A stretch of 64,000 bases of DNA from Pratylenchus scribneri. Its lineage: Eukaryota > Nematoda > Chromadorea > Rhabditida > Pratylenchidae. The translations under genes and the position numbers were made by a program. Position 1 is the stretch's first letter. Every line of letters begins with the position of its first letter. Below are positions 35,646-46,186 of the stretch, one piece after another. The stretch is taken from NCBI GenBank assembly GCA_030063045.1, contig JAQSEB010000185.1, positions 1,207,310-1,271,309 of the forward strand, in the 5' to 3' direction. The notes beneath the pieces were generated by a model. It saw only the letters and a list, made by a program, of their open reading frames with translations, searched no databases and was not told where the DNA came from.

Positions 35646-36272
35646 TTGCTCTTCCCTTTGCTTTTTTTTTCTTAATTTTCGGAATTCGACCATTTTTCGG
35701 AACCGGAATCGGAACGGAACTCAAACAACGGAATTCCGATCCCACCCCTGCTCCTTTAGCACTCTCCCTCCATTGCATTTTCTTGATAAAAGTTGATATT
35801 CTTTTTCGAAAAAATAATTCCGCTTGTTTTGCACTAGATAATTAAAAATTTTTGGAATTGAGAAAGAAATGAACCACAAATATACAGCTTATTGAATTTC
35901 AAAAATTATGTTAGCCATTTTAATTAAAATTTAATTCTCTCGTTATCACATTAAGAACATAAAAAAATATTTATTTGGTTTTAAAATTCGAATTTTCCAT
36001 TTAAATTGTAGAATGGATTATGCTTTTTATGAATCCATTAGGCAAATAAATTGAATTTTACGCCCATTTATTTAATTTATTCAATCATTATATATATATA
36101 TATCAATTATTTTATTTTAAAATCCATTATATCGAAATAAAAATCCATTAAAAAAATGAATATTAATCGTGATTGCTGAAATTTTTTTGAAGAATATAAA
36201 AATCTATTCACCTCAATTAAAATCAAATATCTCCCAGTACGACAAAATCCAAAACCTTATTCTAAATCAACA
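35646..36272. other. Intergenic with a truncated MITE-like end
   Basis: About 35690-35750 is a short GC-richer patch (CGGAACCGGAATCGGAACGG, then ATTCCGATCCCACCCCTG). It resembles one end of a hAT-type MITE, with no matching left end, so it may be a truncated relic. The rest is AT-rich, including a short (AT)n near 36090. Confidence 0.35.
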
Positions 36273-36560
36273 ATGAAAATTCTAAATTTCTTTGGTCTTT
36301 TCTTTCTTTTTTGTCAAATTTTTGATATGAGTTTAAGTCAGAAAACTGGAAAATCCACAAAGGGGCAATATTTGATTAATTGGGTGACAAGTTGGTTTGG
36401 CAAAAAGTGGGGATGGGGATACAGTAGGATGAATAGGAAAGACCCCAATTCTAAAAATTATTTTCTTCCTTTTTACCTCCTCCTTTCTTCAAATGATGTG
36501 AATGACAATATTTCTTACGCAATAAAAAAATGCTTATTAGGATTACAAGCGATATATTAG
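36273..36560 (+). CDS. Putative small secreted protein
   Basis: A single-exon 95-aa frame begins with MKILNFFGLFFLFCQIF, a textbook signal peptide (one Lys, then a hydrophobic core), with a likely cleavage near residue 22 (SLS-QK). The mature part is basic and aromatic (NWVTSWFGKKWGWGYSRMNR) and has no cysteine pairs. It resembles the size class of small secreted proteins of parasitic nematodes, but the family is not recognised. It sits between the two copies of the duplicated gene. Chance is possible given the AT-rich context; an intron removing part of the C-terminus cannot be excluded. Confidence 0.4.
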   Translation: MKILNFFGLFFLFCQIFDMSLSQKTGKSTKGQYLINWVTSWFGKKWGWGYSRMNRKDPNSKNYFLPFYLLLSSNDVNDNISYAIKKCLLGLQAIY

Positions 36561-37493
36561 ACTTCTTTAAGACTCCTATCCTCCGAACCCATAAGCCCTT
36601 GCCCTTAGCCCTAAACCTAATTCTTAGCACCTATTCGAACGGCTTGTGGCTTCAATTGCCTTTGATAAATTGTTAATAAAATATGTAAAATTAAGGGCAA
36701 GGCTTATGGTTAGGTTTAGGTGCGGCATGGATTCTAGGGGCTAAGAAGGGCTATGGTTAGTATTCAGGGCTAAGTCTGAATTTTAGGGCATAAAGTTCAT
36801 TTTTATGCTTTTTTCCATGGTTTTAAATATGAGGGGAGGAACAATAATGAATTTTCATCTGCCCCCCTGTTAAATTTTTGCCCCCCCCCCCCCCCCGTTA
36901 ACTGACTAGTACCCAAATTCAGTGAAAAGTCAAAAAACCCCCAATTCCATTTGGGGACAAAGAAGAAATGAATCAGAATCAGAATTAAGTGAAAAGAAAT
37001 TATTTTTTTAAATTTGCCATCAAATTCATATGCATTATCATGAGGTAAATGGTCCACAAATCTTTATGATATCTTCAAACTGCAGCAGGTAATAAGATTT
37101 TTCAAATCATTGTTATATTTAAAGAGAATGATTGCCGTAACAAAATTAAAATATCTTATTGTGGCGCGTGTCACATTGATGGATTGAAGAATATTATAAT
37201 GTTCATTTTGATCATTAAAATAATTCCAATTTGTTTAAAATCGTATTTTTTCACAATTTCAAATGTTCAAATTCATTTGATTATCTTAATTTATTATTTC
37301 ACAAATTTTATATTCTATTCTTAATACACAGATTCAGAGTGATTGCAAGAAAAGATAAGCGACAAGAATAAATTGTTGAACAATCGTTTGAAGGTAGGTT
37401 AATATTAATGTAAAAAATTTTTGAATTTGAATTTGAATTCTGTATCCATTTCTAATTTTAACATATTCTAAAATTACAGTTAATACTTCGAAA
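36561..37493. other. Intergenic with imperfect inverted repeat and poly-C
   Basis: CATAAGCCCTTGCCCTTA (about 36589) is inverted at about 36692 (TTAAGGGCAAGGCTTATGG), surrounded by CCTAAACCTAA/TTAGGTTTAGG motifs. A run of 16 or so C lies near 36882-36897. 37070-37490 is the duplicated 5' flank of the next gene. Confidence 0.5.
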
Positions 37494-38004
37494 ATGGCAA
37501 ACGGTCATCATATTGGTCGACCATATGATCCCCTGCCGTTATGGACATGCAAACAAGAGTTCAAAGAAACGCAACGAGATCAACGAAAAATTTGCAAGAA
37601 TCTGGTGCAAGCTGAAAAGAATGAATTATTGCGCAAAATTCATTTGGATCCTAAAATGACACTGAACGAAATGCGAAAAATTGTGGATGAAGGGAAGGAA
37701 AGTTTGGCGGAAAAGAAACGAGCGCGAATTAGAGGTAAAATTCGTGAATTTTATATAGTCTTATTAGTAATTAATTTATTTTAGCAGAGCAAAGAAAAAG
37801 ACAGCAAAGAATTCTCCGTAAACCTAATGACAAAAATTTATTGGCCAAAAGGAAAGTGAACTATGATTGCAACGTCGGCAACAAAGTGTTCATCAGAAGG
37901 CACCAGAGGCAGGCCCTCCTAATATTTTACGTAACCGACAAGTTATTGAGGCTGATACTGATAGAAATCAAAGAGCAATTGAATTTATGGTAAGATTTTT
38001 ATGA
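37494..38004 (+). CDS. Paralog of the 34545 gene lacking its last exon
   Basis: Exons 37494-37734, 37785-37855 and 37900-37989 match exons 1-3 of the gene at 34545 in order, phase and splice positions. The start is MANGHHIGRPYDPLPLWTCK against MANGGRIGRPFDSLDLFTSK, and both copies contain a ILRNRQ...IEA block. The donor after exon 3 (GTAAGATTTTTATGAATTTA) is conserved in both, but I cannot find a counterpart of exon 4. Reading through that donor stops at 38004. The copy may be truncated or decaying, or may use a diverged last exon. The exon 2/3 intron differs, having a different donor. Confidence 0.6.
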
Positions 38005-39147
38005 ATTTATTAAGTTTAAAATGCGCCAAAAAATAATAAAATTGATTCAAAAACATTTCGAAAAAAATTATTATATATTTATAATATCGAATTTTGGTGT
38101 AAATTTAAAAAAAATTTCAAATATTAATTAATTAATTAATTTCCCTTAATTAAGAAAAAAATCAAATTGGAATAGTTAACAAATATTTATTGAATGATAT
38201 TTTGATAAATAATAATCAAACACGGTATTCTGAAAAATTACCAAGTATTCACTTTTGCCTGTATTTGACTCTTATAGGAAATTATTTCCAGATTGAATTA
38301 ACCAAATGAATTCTATTATTAATAACAATTAAGAAATTAATTAATTTACCTAAAACAGTTCTTTAGAAACAATCGAAAAATCTCCATTTTTGAGGCAAAG
38401 AATTTGAATTTAATTTAGGTTATTTATCTACAAATATACATGATTTGGACAACTTTTATGGAAATAAATAATGTCGATTTTTGTAATGAAGAATAACAGT
38501 GAAATAATCGATTTTTCTGATAAATTAATTAATATAATTAAATAAAAGCTAAGATTTTTATTTTTAAATAAATCCAATTAAAATCAATATATTTTATTTT
38601 GGACCAAAAATTTTACAATTTCCCTTGAATATATTCCTAATCAAAATTATTCATTGCTGGTATTTCAAATAAATGAAGGAGCCTTATTTTATATGAATAA
38701 GCATTAAAGAACAATGCTTGAAATTTGAGAAATGTTATTCCCAATCAAAAATATTTTTATTTAATTCATATTAATTTTTATTTTTACCATGCGATCCTCC
38801 ACTAATTTTTTGGCATGAAATTATTAGTTTATTTTTTAAACTAATTTCTAAACTATTGGAAAAATAATTTAATATTTCATTCTTTCAAGCTCAAACTAAA
38901 ATCAAGAAGAATAAAGCGGTTTTAAAAATATATTTATACCAAAAAGAAATGTTTGATGAAAAAGCAGGAAAATTTGATTTTTTTCTTCCCAATCCCCTTT
39001 TCCTCTCGCTCTATTTTTCGTTCCATTTACTTTTCCAGCAACGGTGATTTGATTAAACAGGCATTTAATCAAATTGTTGTCACGCAATTTCATGTCATCA
39101 AAAAATACAGTATTTTGAGCTTAAGGCAAAAACAAAAAGAGTAATTA
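38005..39147. other. Non-coding, AT-rich
   Basis: I see no gene. It may be the remains of the last intron and 3' end of the paralog at 37494. The MULE element begins at its right edge. Confidence 0.45.
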
Positions 39148-39297
39148 TTTTTTTGCAAGAAAATAATATTTTTTTGCAAGAAAAAATGATTTTTTTGCAA
39201 GAAACTATTTTGCATATTTTTTTTGCAAGAAAATGTTATTTTTTTGCAAGAAAATACATATATTGCAACGAAAAGAATCTTTTTACTTTTTACATAA
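39148..39297. repeat. MULE left terminal inverted repeat
   Basis: It contains five tandem copies of a TTTTTTGCAAGAAA core at 20-30 bp spacing, ending in GCAACGAAAAGAATCTTTTT. Repeated units of this kind often serve as transposase-binding sites. Confidence 0.85.
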
Positions 39298-39416
39298 AAA
39301 TAAATACAAATACATACATAAAAATTAAAAACCAATCGATTTTAATTTTATAAATAAAATTGTAAAAATAAAATGTTCACATAAAATTGTTATTATTTTC
39401 AGAGTTTAATTAAACT

Positions 39417-41423
39417 ATGAAAAATTATCAATTAATTGCACAATTCCAACAAGAAACTGCTTTTAAAGAATGGTTTGATGCTGAAATTAATTCGGATGAA
39501 TGGACCAAGTAACTTAATACTATTTATGTTTAATTTTATTAATTTTCGTTCAGGATGGCTGGGCATGTTGGACTTCGATTCGATACCGATCATTTTTACT
39601 GCCGTTATGCTCGCCGTCAGGAAAACAAATGCCCAGTGGTGATGAGGATCAAAAACAACAAACAAACTGGCGAAGTTCTGGTGGAAAAGCACGGAGAACA
39701 TCATCATCCAGTGGAGAAAACAACAGGTTTCACGCGAGAAGAAAAAACAATTATGCGGTCCAAAATCGAAAGCCGTTTCACCGCTGGTCAAATACAAGAT
39801 GGAATGCTGGTTTGCTTTTATTTTTTCCATCAAAACAAATTGAAAATAAAGGTTCAAAGTGGAAGTGCGCCAAAACTCCAGCAAATACAAAATTTTTTGA
39901 GCCGTGAAAAAAAGAAGAGCGGCATAACAGAACCACTGACTGTTGAGGAATTGCGCCAACTCGTCAACAAAGCTGCTGTGGTCCCAGATGATGATCGAAA
40001 GGCGTACATCATCCATGCCGAAATCAACAACGGAAAGCAGTTCTGCATCGTCTGGACAACAAACAAATTGCATAATCGCCAACAACAACAGCCCAATTTG
40101 CATGTCGATGCCACCTACAAAATAACCAGCTATGGATTTCCCATGCTGGTATTTTCTTTTTTAATTTGGAAAATTAATTAAAAATTAATTGCAGATGGCC
40201 GGATTCACTGATGCAAACGGGAAATTCTTCCCTTCGTTCATCGGGCTTGCATCGACTGAGGACACCTGGGCATATGAGCAGTTCTTCCAGGCGATTGGCT
40301 ATGAACCCGATGTCATTTTGGCAGATTCAGCGGCGGCAATCACGAAAGGTTAATCCAAAAATTTTTATTAATTCAAAAATATTTAGCGAGAATAAAAATC
40401 TGGCCGAATACCAAACGTGCAAATTGTTTTTTTCACGTGGCCAAAAATTTGAAAGAACGATTCAAATGCCGCCAACTTTCGCCACTTCTCGACCAAGTCA
40501 TTGAGGATATAGGAATACTGCAGCAAGTTTTTTTTATTAAAATTATAATTTAAAAATTCAAAAATTTAGGCACAAAATGAAGCGGAATTCATGGCGGCTC
40601 AACATGTCCTTTCAAAAGAATGGATGCACCGATACAATGCCAACAATACCGCTTTGGAGGCACTCTACTCGTTCGCCAAAGTTTACCTACTCCACGACCA
40701 CAATTTCACCTGGTTCGCCGGCTACTCCGAATATGCATCAACAAATAACGCACTCGAATGCGCCAATCGGATATTCAAGGATCGCGAAACTTTTCGCAGG
40801 CGACTTCCGGTGCGCGATTTCTTCTTGGTGGCGGAAAATGCACTGCAAAAATGGTGCATAAATCCAGATTTCCAGGTTTTTTAAATAGAAATTTTCTTTA
40901 ACAAAATAAGTATAGCACCCAGCAATGATCCCAACCATCCCCATAGATGTTTTCAAAGCGGCCTATGAACTGCAAAAAGAAGGCCGGATGGTCATAAATC
41001 AAGGCGAAATTTCAATCATGGCATCAGGTATCCATAGTGCAAGACAATTGACCGAGGAAGAATTGGCCGCCAAATTCAATTTGCTCAATTTGGGAATCAA
41101 CAACGACGCGGAGGATGTCGAATATGTCGATTGGAATTCCTATAAGCAGCTCAAAATGGAATTCCATGTCATCAAACCGTCAACTGCTTGGCCAGGTTAA
41201 ATAAATTCATTTAATAAATTAGTAAATTGAACATTCAGGATTCCTCAAATGCAATTGTTTCGTTGGATGCCGTGGGAAGGCCTGCAAGCACAACGTCATG
41301 TTGATGGTGCGCAATCGTCTCGTCGAATATCCCCCAGAAGTCACAGCCGAATTAATTGAGAAAAAGCGGAAGCCGGGACGTCCGAAGAAGGCAAGAGGCG
41401 GAGAGGCATTGAAAAGAAATTGA
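39417..41423 (+). CDS. MULE transposase, eight exons: FLYWCH-like finger, DDE core, SWIM finger, AT-hook
   Basis: Exons: 39417-39508, 39554-39809, 39852-40148, 40195-40348, 40387-40526, 40570-40875, 40916-41195 and 41239-41423. All are GT/AG and phase-consistent, encoding 569 aa with no stop. The introns are only 38-46 bp; the second, 42 bp, could also be read through in frame. Residues 47-82 (C-x9-C...HHH) form a FLYWCH/WRKY-type zinc finger for DNA binding. The MULE catalytic core follows: D202 (HVDATYK), D259 (ILADSAAAI), a C-x2-H at 280-283 (CFFH) and E376 (NNALECANRIFK). Residues 513-526 (CNCF...CKH) are a SWIM finger, and 555-557 (KPGRPKK) an AT-hook. All catalytic residues are present, so it appears functional. 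Confidence 0.88.
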
Positions 41424-41644
41424 ATGAATTTTATGATATTAATTTTCCACCATTGATCAAATTTTCCATTATTCGTGCTCAATTTTTTTGCCATTTACCT
41501 TTTATTTTAATTCCATTTTTTCCTTTTTCGATAAATAAAATTTTCCACACTAAAATTCAATTTTTATTCGCTTTATTTGCATTTTATAGGTTTTTTTTCT
41601 ATTAATTTTAGGCAATATTAGGTAAAATTATTTTATAAATCATT

Positions 41645-41787
41645 TTTATGTAAAAAGAATATTTTCGTTGCAATATATTTATTTCTTGCAAAAAAATAAC
41701 ATTTTCTTGCAAAAAAAATATGCAAAATAGTTTCTTGCAAAAAAATTATTTTTTCTTGCAAAAAAATATTATTTTCTTGCAAAAAAA
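41645..41787. repeat. MULE right terminal inverted repeat
   Basis: This is the reverse complement of the left end: AATATTTTCGTTGCAATATA at the inner edge, then repeated TTTCTTGCAAAAAAA units to the outer edge at 41787. Confidence 0.85.
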
Positions 41788-42088
41788 TTAGTATCCAAAC
41801 AAAAATTGCGCTTAATTGGAAAAAATATGAAAAATAATAATAATTTTTTGGGAAATCATCCATATGCGGATGAGATGCATTTTGATTAACAGATAACATA
41901 GAATCTTATTTGTATTTTAACCGAATATAAATCATATTGATGATTAATTATAATTCATTGGAATTTAAAATTCCTCACCCAAATTTTAATTTAAACATTT
42001 CTCCTTTTTTTTTATTTGCTTTTTACATTATATATTAAACTTAAATTTTATCGTATAAATAAAAAAAAACTATTTTTAATTCCATACA

Positions 42089-43738
42089 ATGGCTCTACTA
42101 ATTCCAATGGCATTTCTTCTGGCCATGACGATTTTTGGTGAGAATTTTTAATATAAATATTATTTAATTTATATTATAAAGTGAATTCATTGGGGCTGCC
42201 AAAAATTAATGGAATTCGACAATATTGGCCATTAACGTCAGCAAACAAAGTGGAGAATTTGCCCAGTGGCAAAAAAATGATAAAATTCCTCGCCAAAAAA
42301 CAGTAAATTTTATTTTTTCAAAATAAAAATACAAGATTTTAGTTTGATTCGATTGGAATTTTCTGATCCTGATGAATTTACATTCAATCAATTAAATCGA
42401 CCAATAAATGGGGATGTCTACATAACAAATTCAAGATATTGGAAATTGAAATTCAATGGAACCGGAAAGATTGTCGATGGATTTTTATTCGGAAATTTTA
42501 CAATTAGGGAGCGATCAATCATGGACGACCATTTTTATGAAACATGGATTTTCGATCTTGCTCCATGGCCAATTTTCCTATCAAAGAAAATTGAAGCAAT
42601 TTTTTATACGAATCGAGAAATTGTCGGTGAGGCTATTTTATTAATTTATAAAGCATTTTCACTTTTCTTTTCCAGGGAACTATGAAACTGGTAAAATCAA
42701 ATTGCACAAATTTGCCCATATTGGGGAATTATTTTTTAATTTTAGGAACATTAATTTTGGCGGCATTATTTGATTTTGTTCATCCGGACGCAAACATTAT
42801 CGAGCGACAATGTTAGTCGGAGACTCAGGAACCATTGGGCCAAAAATAAATGGAGTGGAGCATGATGAAGCATTTAAAAAAGGAGCGGATGAACTTAGCG
42901 GCATGGCAAAATTGAATTATTTGCGTGAGAATGGGAGATTTAACGAGGGTTAGTTTTGTTTTGTGTTTGTGTTACATTTTATGATGAATATATATTATAG
43001 ATAGAGACAAGGTGGTGGATTGTAGGTCTCCCGCTTCTAGAGGCCTAGTGGCTGGTGCAGGAGATCGTGAAGTCTTTGAAGATTTTCAAATGTGAAATGA
43101 TTAATTTAATTTTTTAATTATTTTATTCAGTAATTTTGCTGCTAACTTAACACATCGTAGTTATGGATTGGCAAAAGATTCCAGAGAAAAAGTCGAAAGA
43201 ATGTTAAAGGCACAAGATAGAAATTTAAAAGCAGTAATTTTTAAAATAAATATCAGAAAATAATTTTTTTATTGAATTTTTATTTTCAGAACATATTTCT
43301 GGCACAATTTGATAGAGGGGATAGAAATGTCATACAATTTGATATGGTCAAAACCGCATTTCCGCGAACATATTTTTTCAATGGAATCAGCAAAAAGCAA
43401 TTTTTGGCAAACCGTCAATTTAATGCTTTTGGAATTGGGGCTGATGATCAGCGCGTTCTTCAATGGTTGGAACAGACTTTTGGTATATTTTTAGAAAATA
43501 TTTTAACCAAAAAAATTTGCAGGGAGATTAGGGCAGCAAGAAAGAACATATAATTTGGGTCAATTGACAATGGCATTGAATCAGCTCTCCACCATTCTTC
43601 AAGTGGATTACTTTAATGTATTGGGAAATCAATTTCGAGGTAGCCTAATATATTTTATAAATAAATTATTATTTAGGTTATGTGCTTGTTGATAGAGCGG
43701 AAGATTTTTATGGAACGGCATCACAACGAATAAATTGA
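42089..43738 (+). CDS. Putative secreted 388-aa protein, ten exons, family not recognised
   Basis: Exons: 42089-42137, 42182-42302, 42343-42626, 42676-42690, 42817-42948, 43001-43091, 43131-43233, 43290-43482, 43523-43639 and 43677-43738. All are GT/AG with consistent phases (1167 nt). Exon 1 and the start of exon 2 give a signal peptide, MALLIPMAFLLAMTIFVNSL. The rest has balanced composition: an aromatic N-terminal half (RYWKLKFNGTGKIVDGFLFG, likely beta-rich), then helical segments, ending YGTASQRIN. Exon 4 is only 15 nt. A nearer acceptor at 42754 would lead into stops, and the acceptor at 42816 restores one long frame. The gene starts 300 bp right of the MULE. No family assigned; a secreted or extracellular role is inferred from the signal peptide. 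Confidence 0.68.
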
Positions 43739-44458
43739 GCAAAATAAATCCTTTTTGCGAATGAATTATTTTTCATTCACCGACAAAATAAAATGCTTTT
43801 CTTTAAAATCGTCCCGTCCAAATGAAATAAATTATTATTGTTTATGAGTTTTTTTTATTGGGGGGGGGGGGGGTGAGCGGAAGGAATCAGCATCGAATGT
43901 CAAAGTAATTTACAAATTTGAGCCTGTTCGTTCTCTTGGTTATGGAATATGGATGGAGCCAAATTTTTCCTTTGCTTTTAAAGTTTGAATTTCGATGTTT
44001 TATTCTTGTTAAATAACTATTCAAGAAATATCTCCGTATTAATGGTAACACGATAATCAAATAATTTCCGAATAAAATTAAACAATATTTATAATAAGTA
44101 ATTTTAATTAATTTCCAATTAAATATGTTGCAGCCTTTGTTTGGTTAATTCCATAATCCATACATTCGCTGAGATTTTTCGAGGAATTATACAAATTTGC
44201 TGAATTCTTTGACTAAATGCGAATTATTTTTCCCTACATTTTTAAATCCAAATTTTTTAAAATATTTTTAAAATCGAAAAAGTTTTAGTTTTCATCTAAC
44301 ATTTTAAAATGATACATAATTTACGTTACCATCCAGCACCCACCCACCTATTTGGTAAAATATTGATTGTCACTTGCCCTCACCAACTCAAACACCACTC
44401 TATTTTATTGAATGAATTGAGAGAAAATTGTTATTTACTTAAGGGTGGGGATTTTTCT
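43739..44458. other. Intergenic with poly-G
   Basis: A run of G lies at 43861-43873, just past the end of the preceding gene. The rest is AT-rich with no supported gene. Confidence 0.5.
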
Positions 44459-44466
44459 GCCGAGAG

Positions 44467-44970
44467 CAGAGCTGTGCTTTTCAAAAATTTAGCTCCGACT
44501 CCGGACTCCGGGCTTTCCAATTTTTGACTCCGACTCCGACTCGCTCCGGAGTCGTTCAAAAACTCGACTCCGACTCCGGGGTTTGACTCCGCAGAACATT
44601 TTTTTAATAATTTTGATTTAGCTTCAGGGCATTTTTGTGTAAAATTAACATCTATTTCCGAAAATGATATAATTTCGGTACGAAAATTTCAATTTTAGTT
44701 AAAATATACCGAAAAAATTTGATTTTAAAAAATTAAAAAGGGAAATTTTTTAAAAATTAGGTAAAAAATACAATTTTTTTAAATAAAAATCCGGAGTCAA
44801 CCGGAGTCCGGAGTCGCTCAAAATTTTTGACTCCGACTCCCAACTCCGACCTTAGAAAATTTTGACTCCAGCTCCGACTCCGGACTCCGACCTTTACAAT
44901 TTTTGACTCCGACTCCGACTCCAGCTCCGGAGCGGAGTTGGAGTCGGAGTCGGAGTCAGACCCAGCTCTG
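44467..44970. mobile_element. hAT-type MITE rich in GACTCCG repeats, nested in a fold-back repeat
   Basis: A 504-bp element has ends CAGAGCTGTG and CCCAGCTCTG (8 of 10 inverted). It is flanked by a perfect 8-bp direct repeat GCCGAGAG (44459-44466 and 44971-44978). Both ends are built from CGACTCCG / CGGAGTCG simple repeats and the middle is AT-rich, with no ORF. Its target sequence GCCGAGAG is itself part of the tandem repeats at the edge of the neighbouring fold-back element. Confidence 0.85.
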
Positions 44971-45400
44971 GCCGAGAGATTTGGGTTCTTTTGCCGAGAG
45001 ATTGGGTTCTTTTGCCGAGAGATTGGGTTCTTTTGCCGAGAGATCGGTTTTTTGATTATAACTTGTTGGTGCTTGATCCCAGACCCCCGAACCATTTAGC
45101 TATTTTATAGAGCTCATCGAGACGCGTCGATTGATGTATAATTTGTCGAGATTTGGCCAAAATTCAAACTATTAAACCGCTTGAACAATATTTTGGTTTT
45201 TGGTTTATAACTCATTTATTTTTGCACCAAACCCCGGAAAACTATACATCAATAGACGCGTCTCGATGATCTTTATAAAATGAGTATAAGGTTTGGGGTT
45301 CTAGGATCAAGCACTAACAAGTTATAATCAAAAAACCGATCTCTCGGCAAAAGAACCCAATCTCTCGGCAAAAGAACCCAAATCTCTCGACAAAAAACCT
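44971..45400. repeat. Fold-back repeat, second large member
   Basis: The left arm (about 44979-45140) and right arm (about 45240-45400) are inverted copies. Each outer part has three or four tandem TTTTGCCGAGAGATTGGGTT units (complement CTCTCGGCAAAAGAACCC). Inside come GATCGGTTTTTTGATTATAA, GCTTGATCC and TCGAGACGCGTCGATTGATG. The outer part matches 5070-5180, so it belongs to the same family as 5050-6050. Confidence 0.8.
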
Positions 45401-45513
45401 TTTACTCTTTACTTAATAGCAGAAATTATTAATATCTCATCTCAATTATAGGCTTCTACTATATAAAAATATTTCTGCTATAAATAAAATCATCTTTTTA
45501 TTTTTAAAGAAAA

Positions 45514-46186
45514 ATGCTATCCAGTGATATTTTAATCGATTTGAGCACATTTTTGTCCCGTAAATGTATTATTGCTGTGGAAATGAGCTGCCACCATTTT
45601 CATGTTACCTTGGCTAGCGACCATGTTCGGCCATTGCATTTGCTCAAAAATGCCTATATTCGCATTCAGGCTCCAACCAATGAAAATCATGGTTTTTTTG
45701 TGCTCACCAAAATTTTCTGTCCATCCTACAAAGATCTGGTTATCATTTTCATTTATACAATGAAAAAGCAACATTGGATTTTTTGGATAAAAAAGTGGTT
45801 CCTTAAAATTCAATTTTTGCTTTGTATCTTAATAGGGATTTTATTTTGAATATGTTTTTATTTTATTTTTTTTTTAAAGTTAAAATTGCCTAGAAATTTA
45901 AAGCATGAAATTTTGATCTGGAAATTGTGCATTCCTTTAAAGATTGCTGAAATCTTTTTTTTTTTATCACTCCCAATAGGAACCGAGCGATGCTCTATAT
46001 TGGTCTCATGGTGTAGCCGAATTGATACCATACTTTGTTCGGTCTATGGTAGTTATTGCAATTGGTGATTTGTCTACCGATTTGAGAGTAATCGACTTTC
46101 TGGAAAACGGAACAGGCCATATTTTCTGCGACCAAAACAATCCTTTGCACATTGTTGAGATCAACACTCCATACAAGGTTTTATGA
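45514..46186 (+). CDS. F-box-like protein gene, possibly degenerate
   Basis: The first open stretch starts MLSSDILIDLSTFLSRKCII and continues VEMSCHHFHVTLASDHVRP. This fits the loose L-P-x-D-x-L...FL...L...C-x-x-F pattern of nematode F-box domains, which link substrates to SCF ubiquitin ligases. A downstream stretch, 45980-46186 after an acceptor CCAATAG, is open for 69 codons (PSDALYWSHGVAEL, ending INTPYKVL) and resembles the C-terminal part of such proteins. The middle (about 45880-45950, LPRNLKHEILIWK) fits between them in style, but I cannot place all introns without breaks, and a T-run interrupts it. The gene may be a pseudogene or simply mis-modelled. Confidence 0.45.

Larger units (their letters stand above)
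39148..41787 (+). mobile_element. MULE (Mutator-like) transposon with long internally repeated inverted ends
   Basis: Left end 39148 to about 39297 and right end about 41645 to 41787 are reverse complements with high identity over about 140 bp. Each end consists of about five tandem TTTTTTTGCAAGAAA motifs, with a shared TTTTGCATATTTT interruption and an inner TATTGCAACGAAAA. Between them lies one spliced transposase gene filling most of the 2.64 kb. I find only TTA as a matching flank, not the 8-11 bp duplication usual for MULEs, so the exact ends may be off or the duplication has decayed. Similar ends and intact gene suggest a young, possibly active copy. Confidence 0.88.

Noticed and set aside
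39432..40103. 223-codon minus-strand frame across the MULE
   Set aside because: It is antisense to transposase exons 1-3, which have domains and splice sites.
42771..42773. In-frame TGA followed closely by a Cys codon, suggesting selenocysteine
   Set aside because: A phase-correct GT/AG intron removes it, and no SECIS-like structure was recognised in the short 3' region. Splicing is the simpler explanation.
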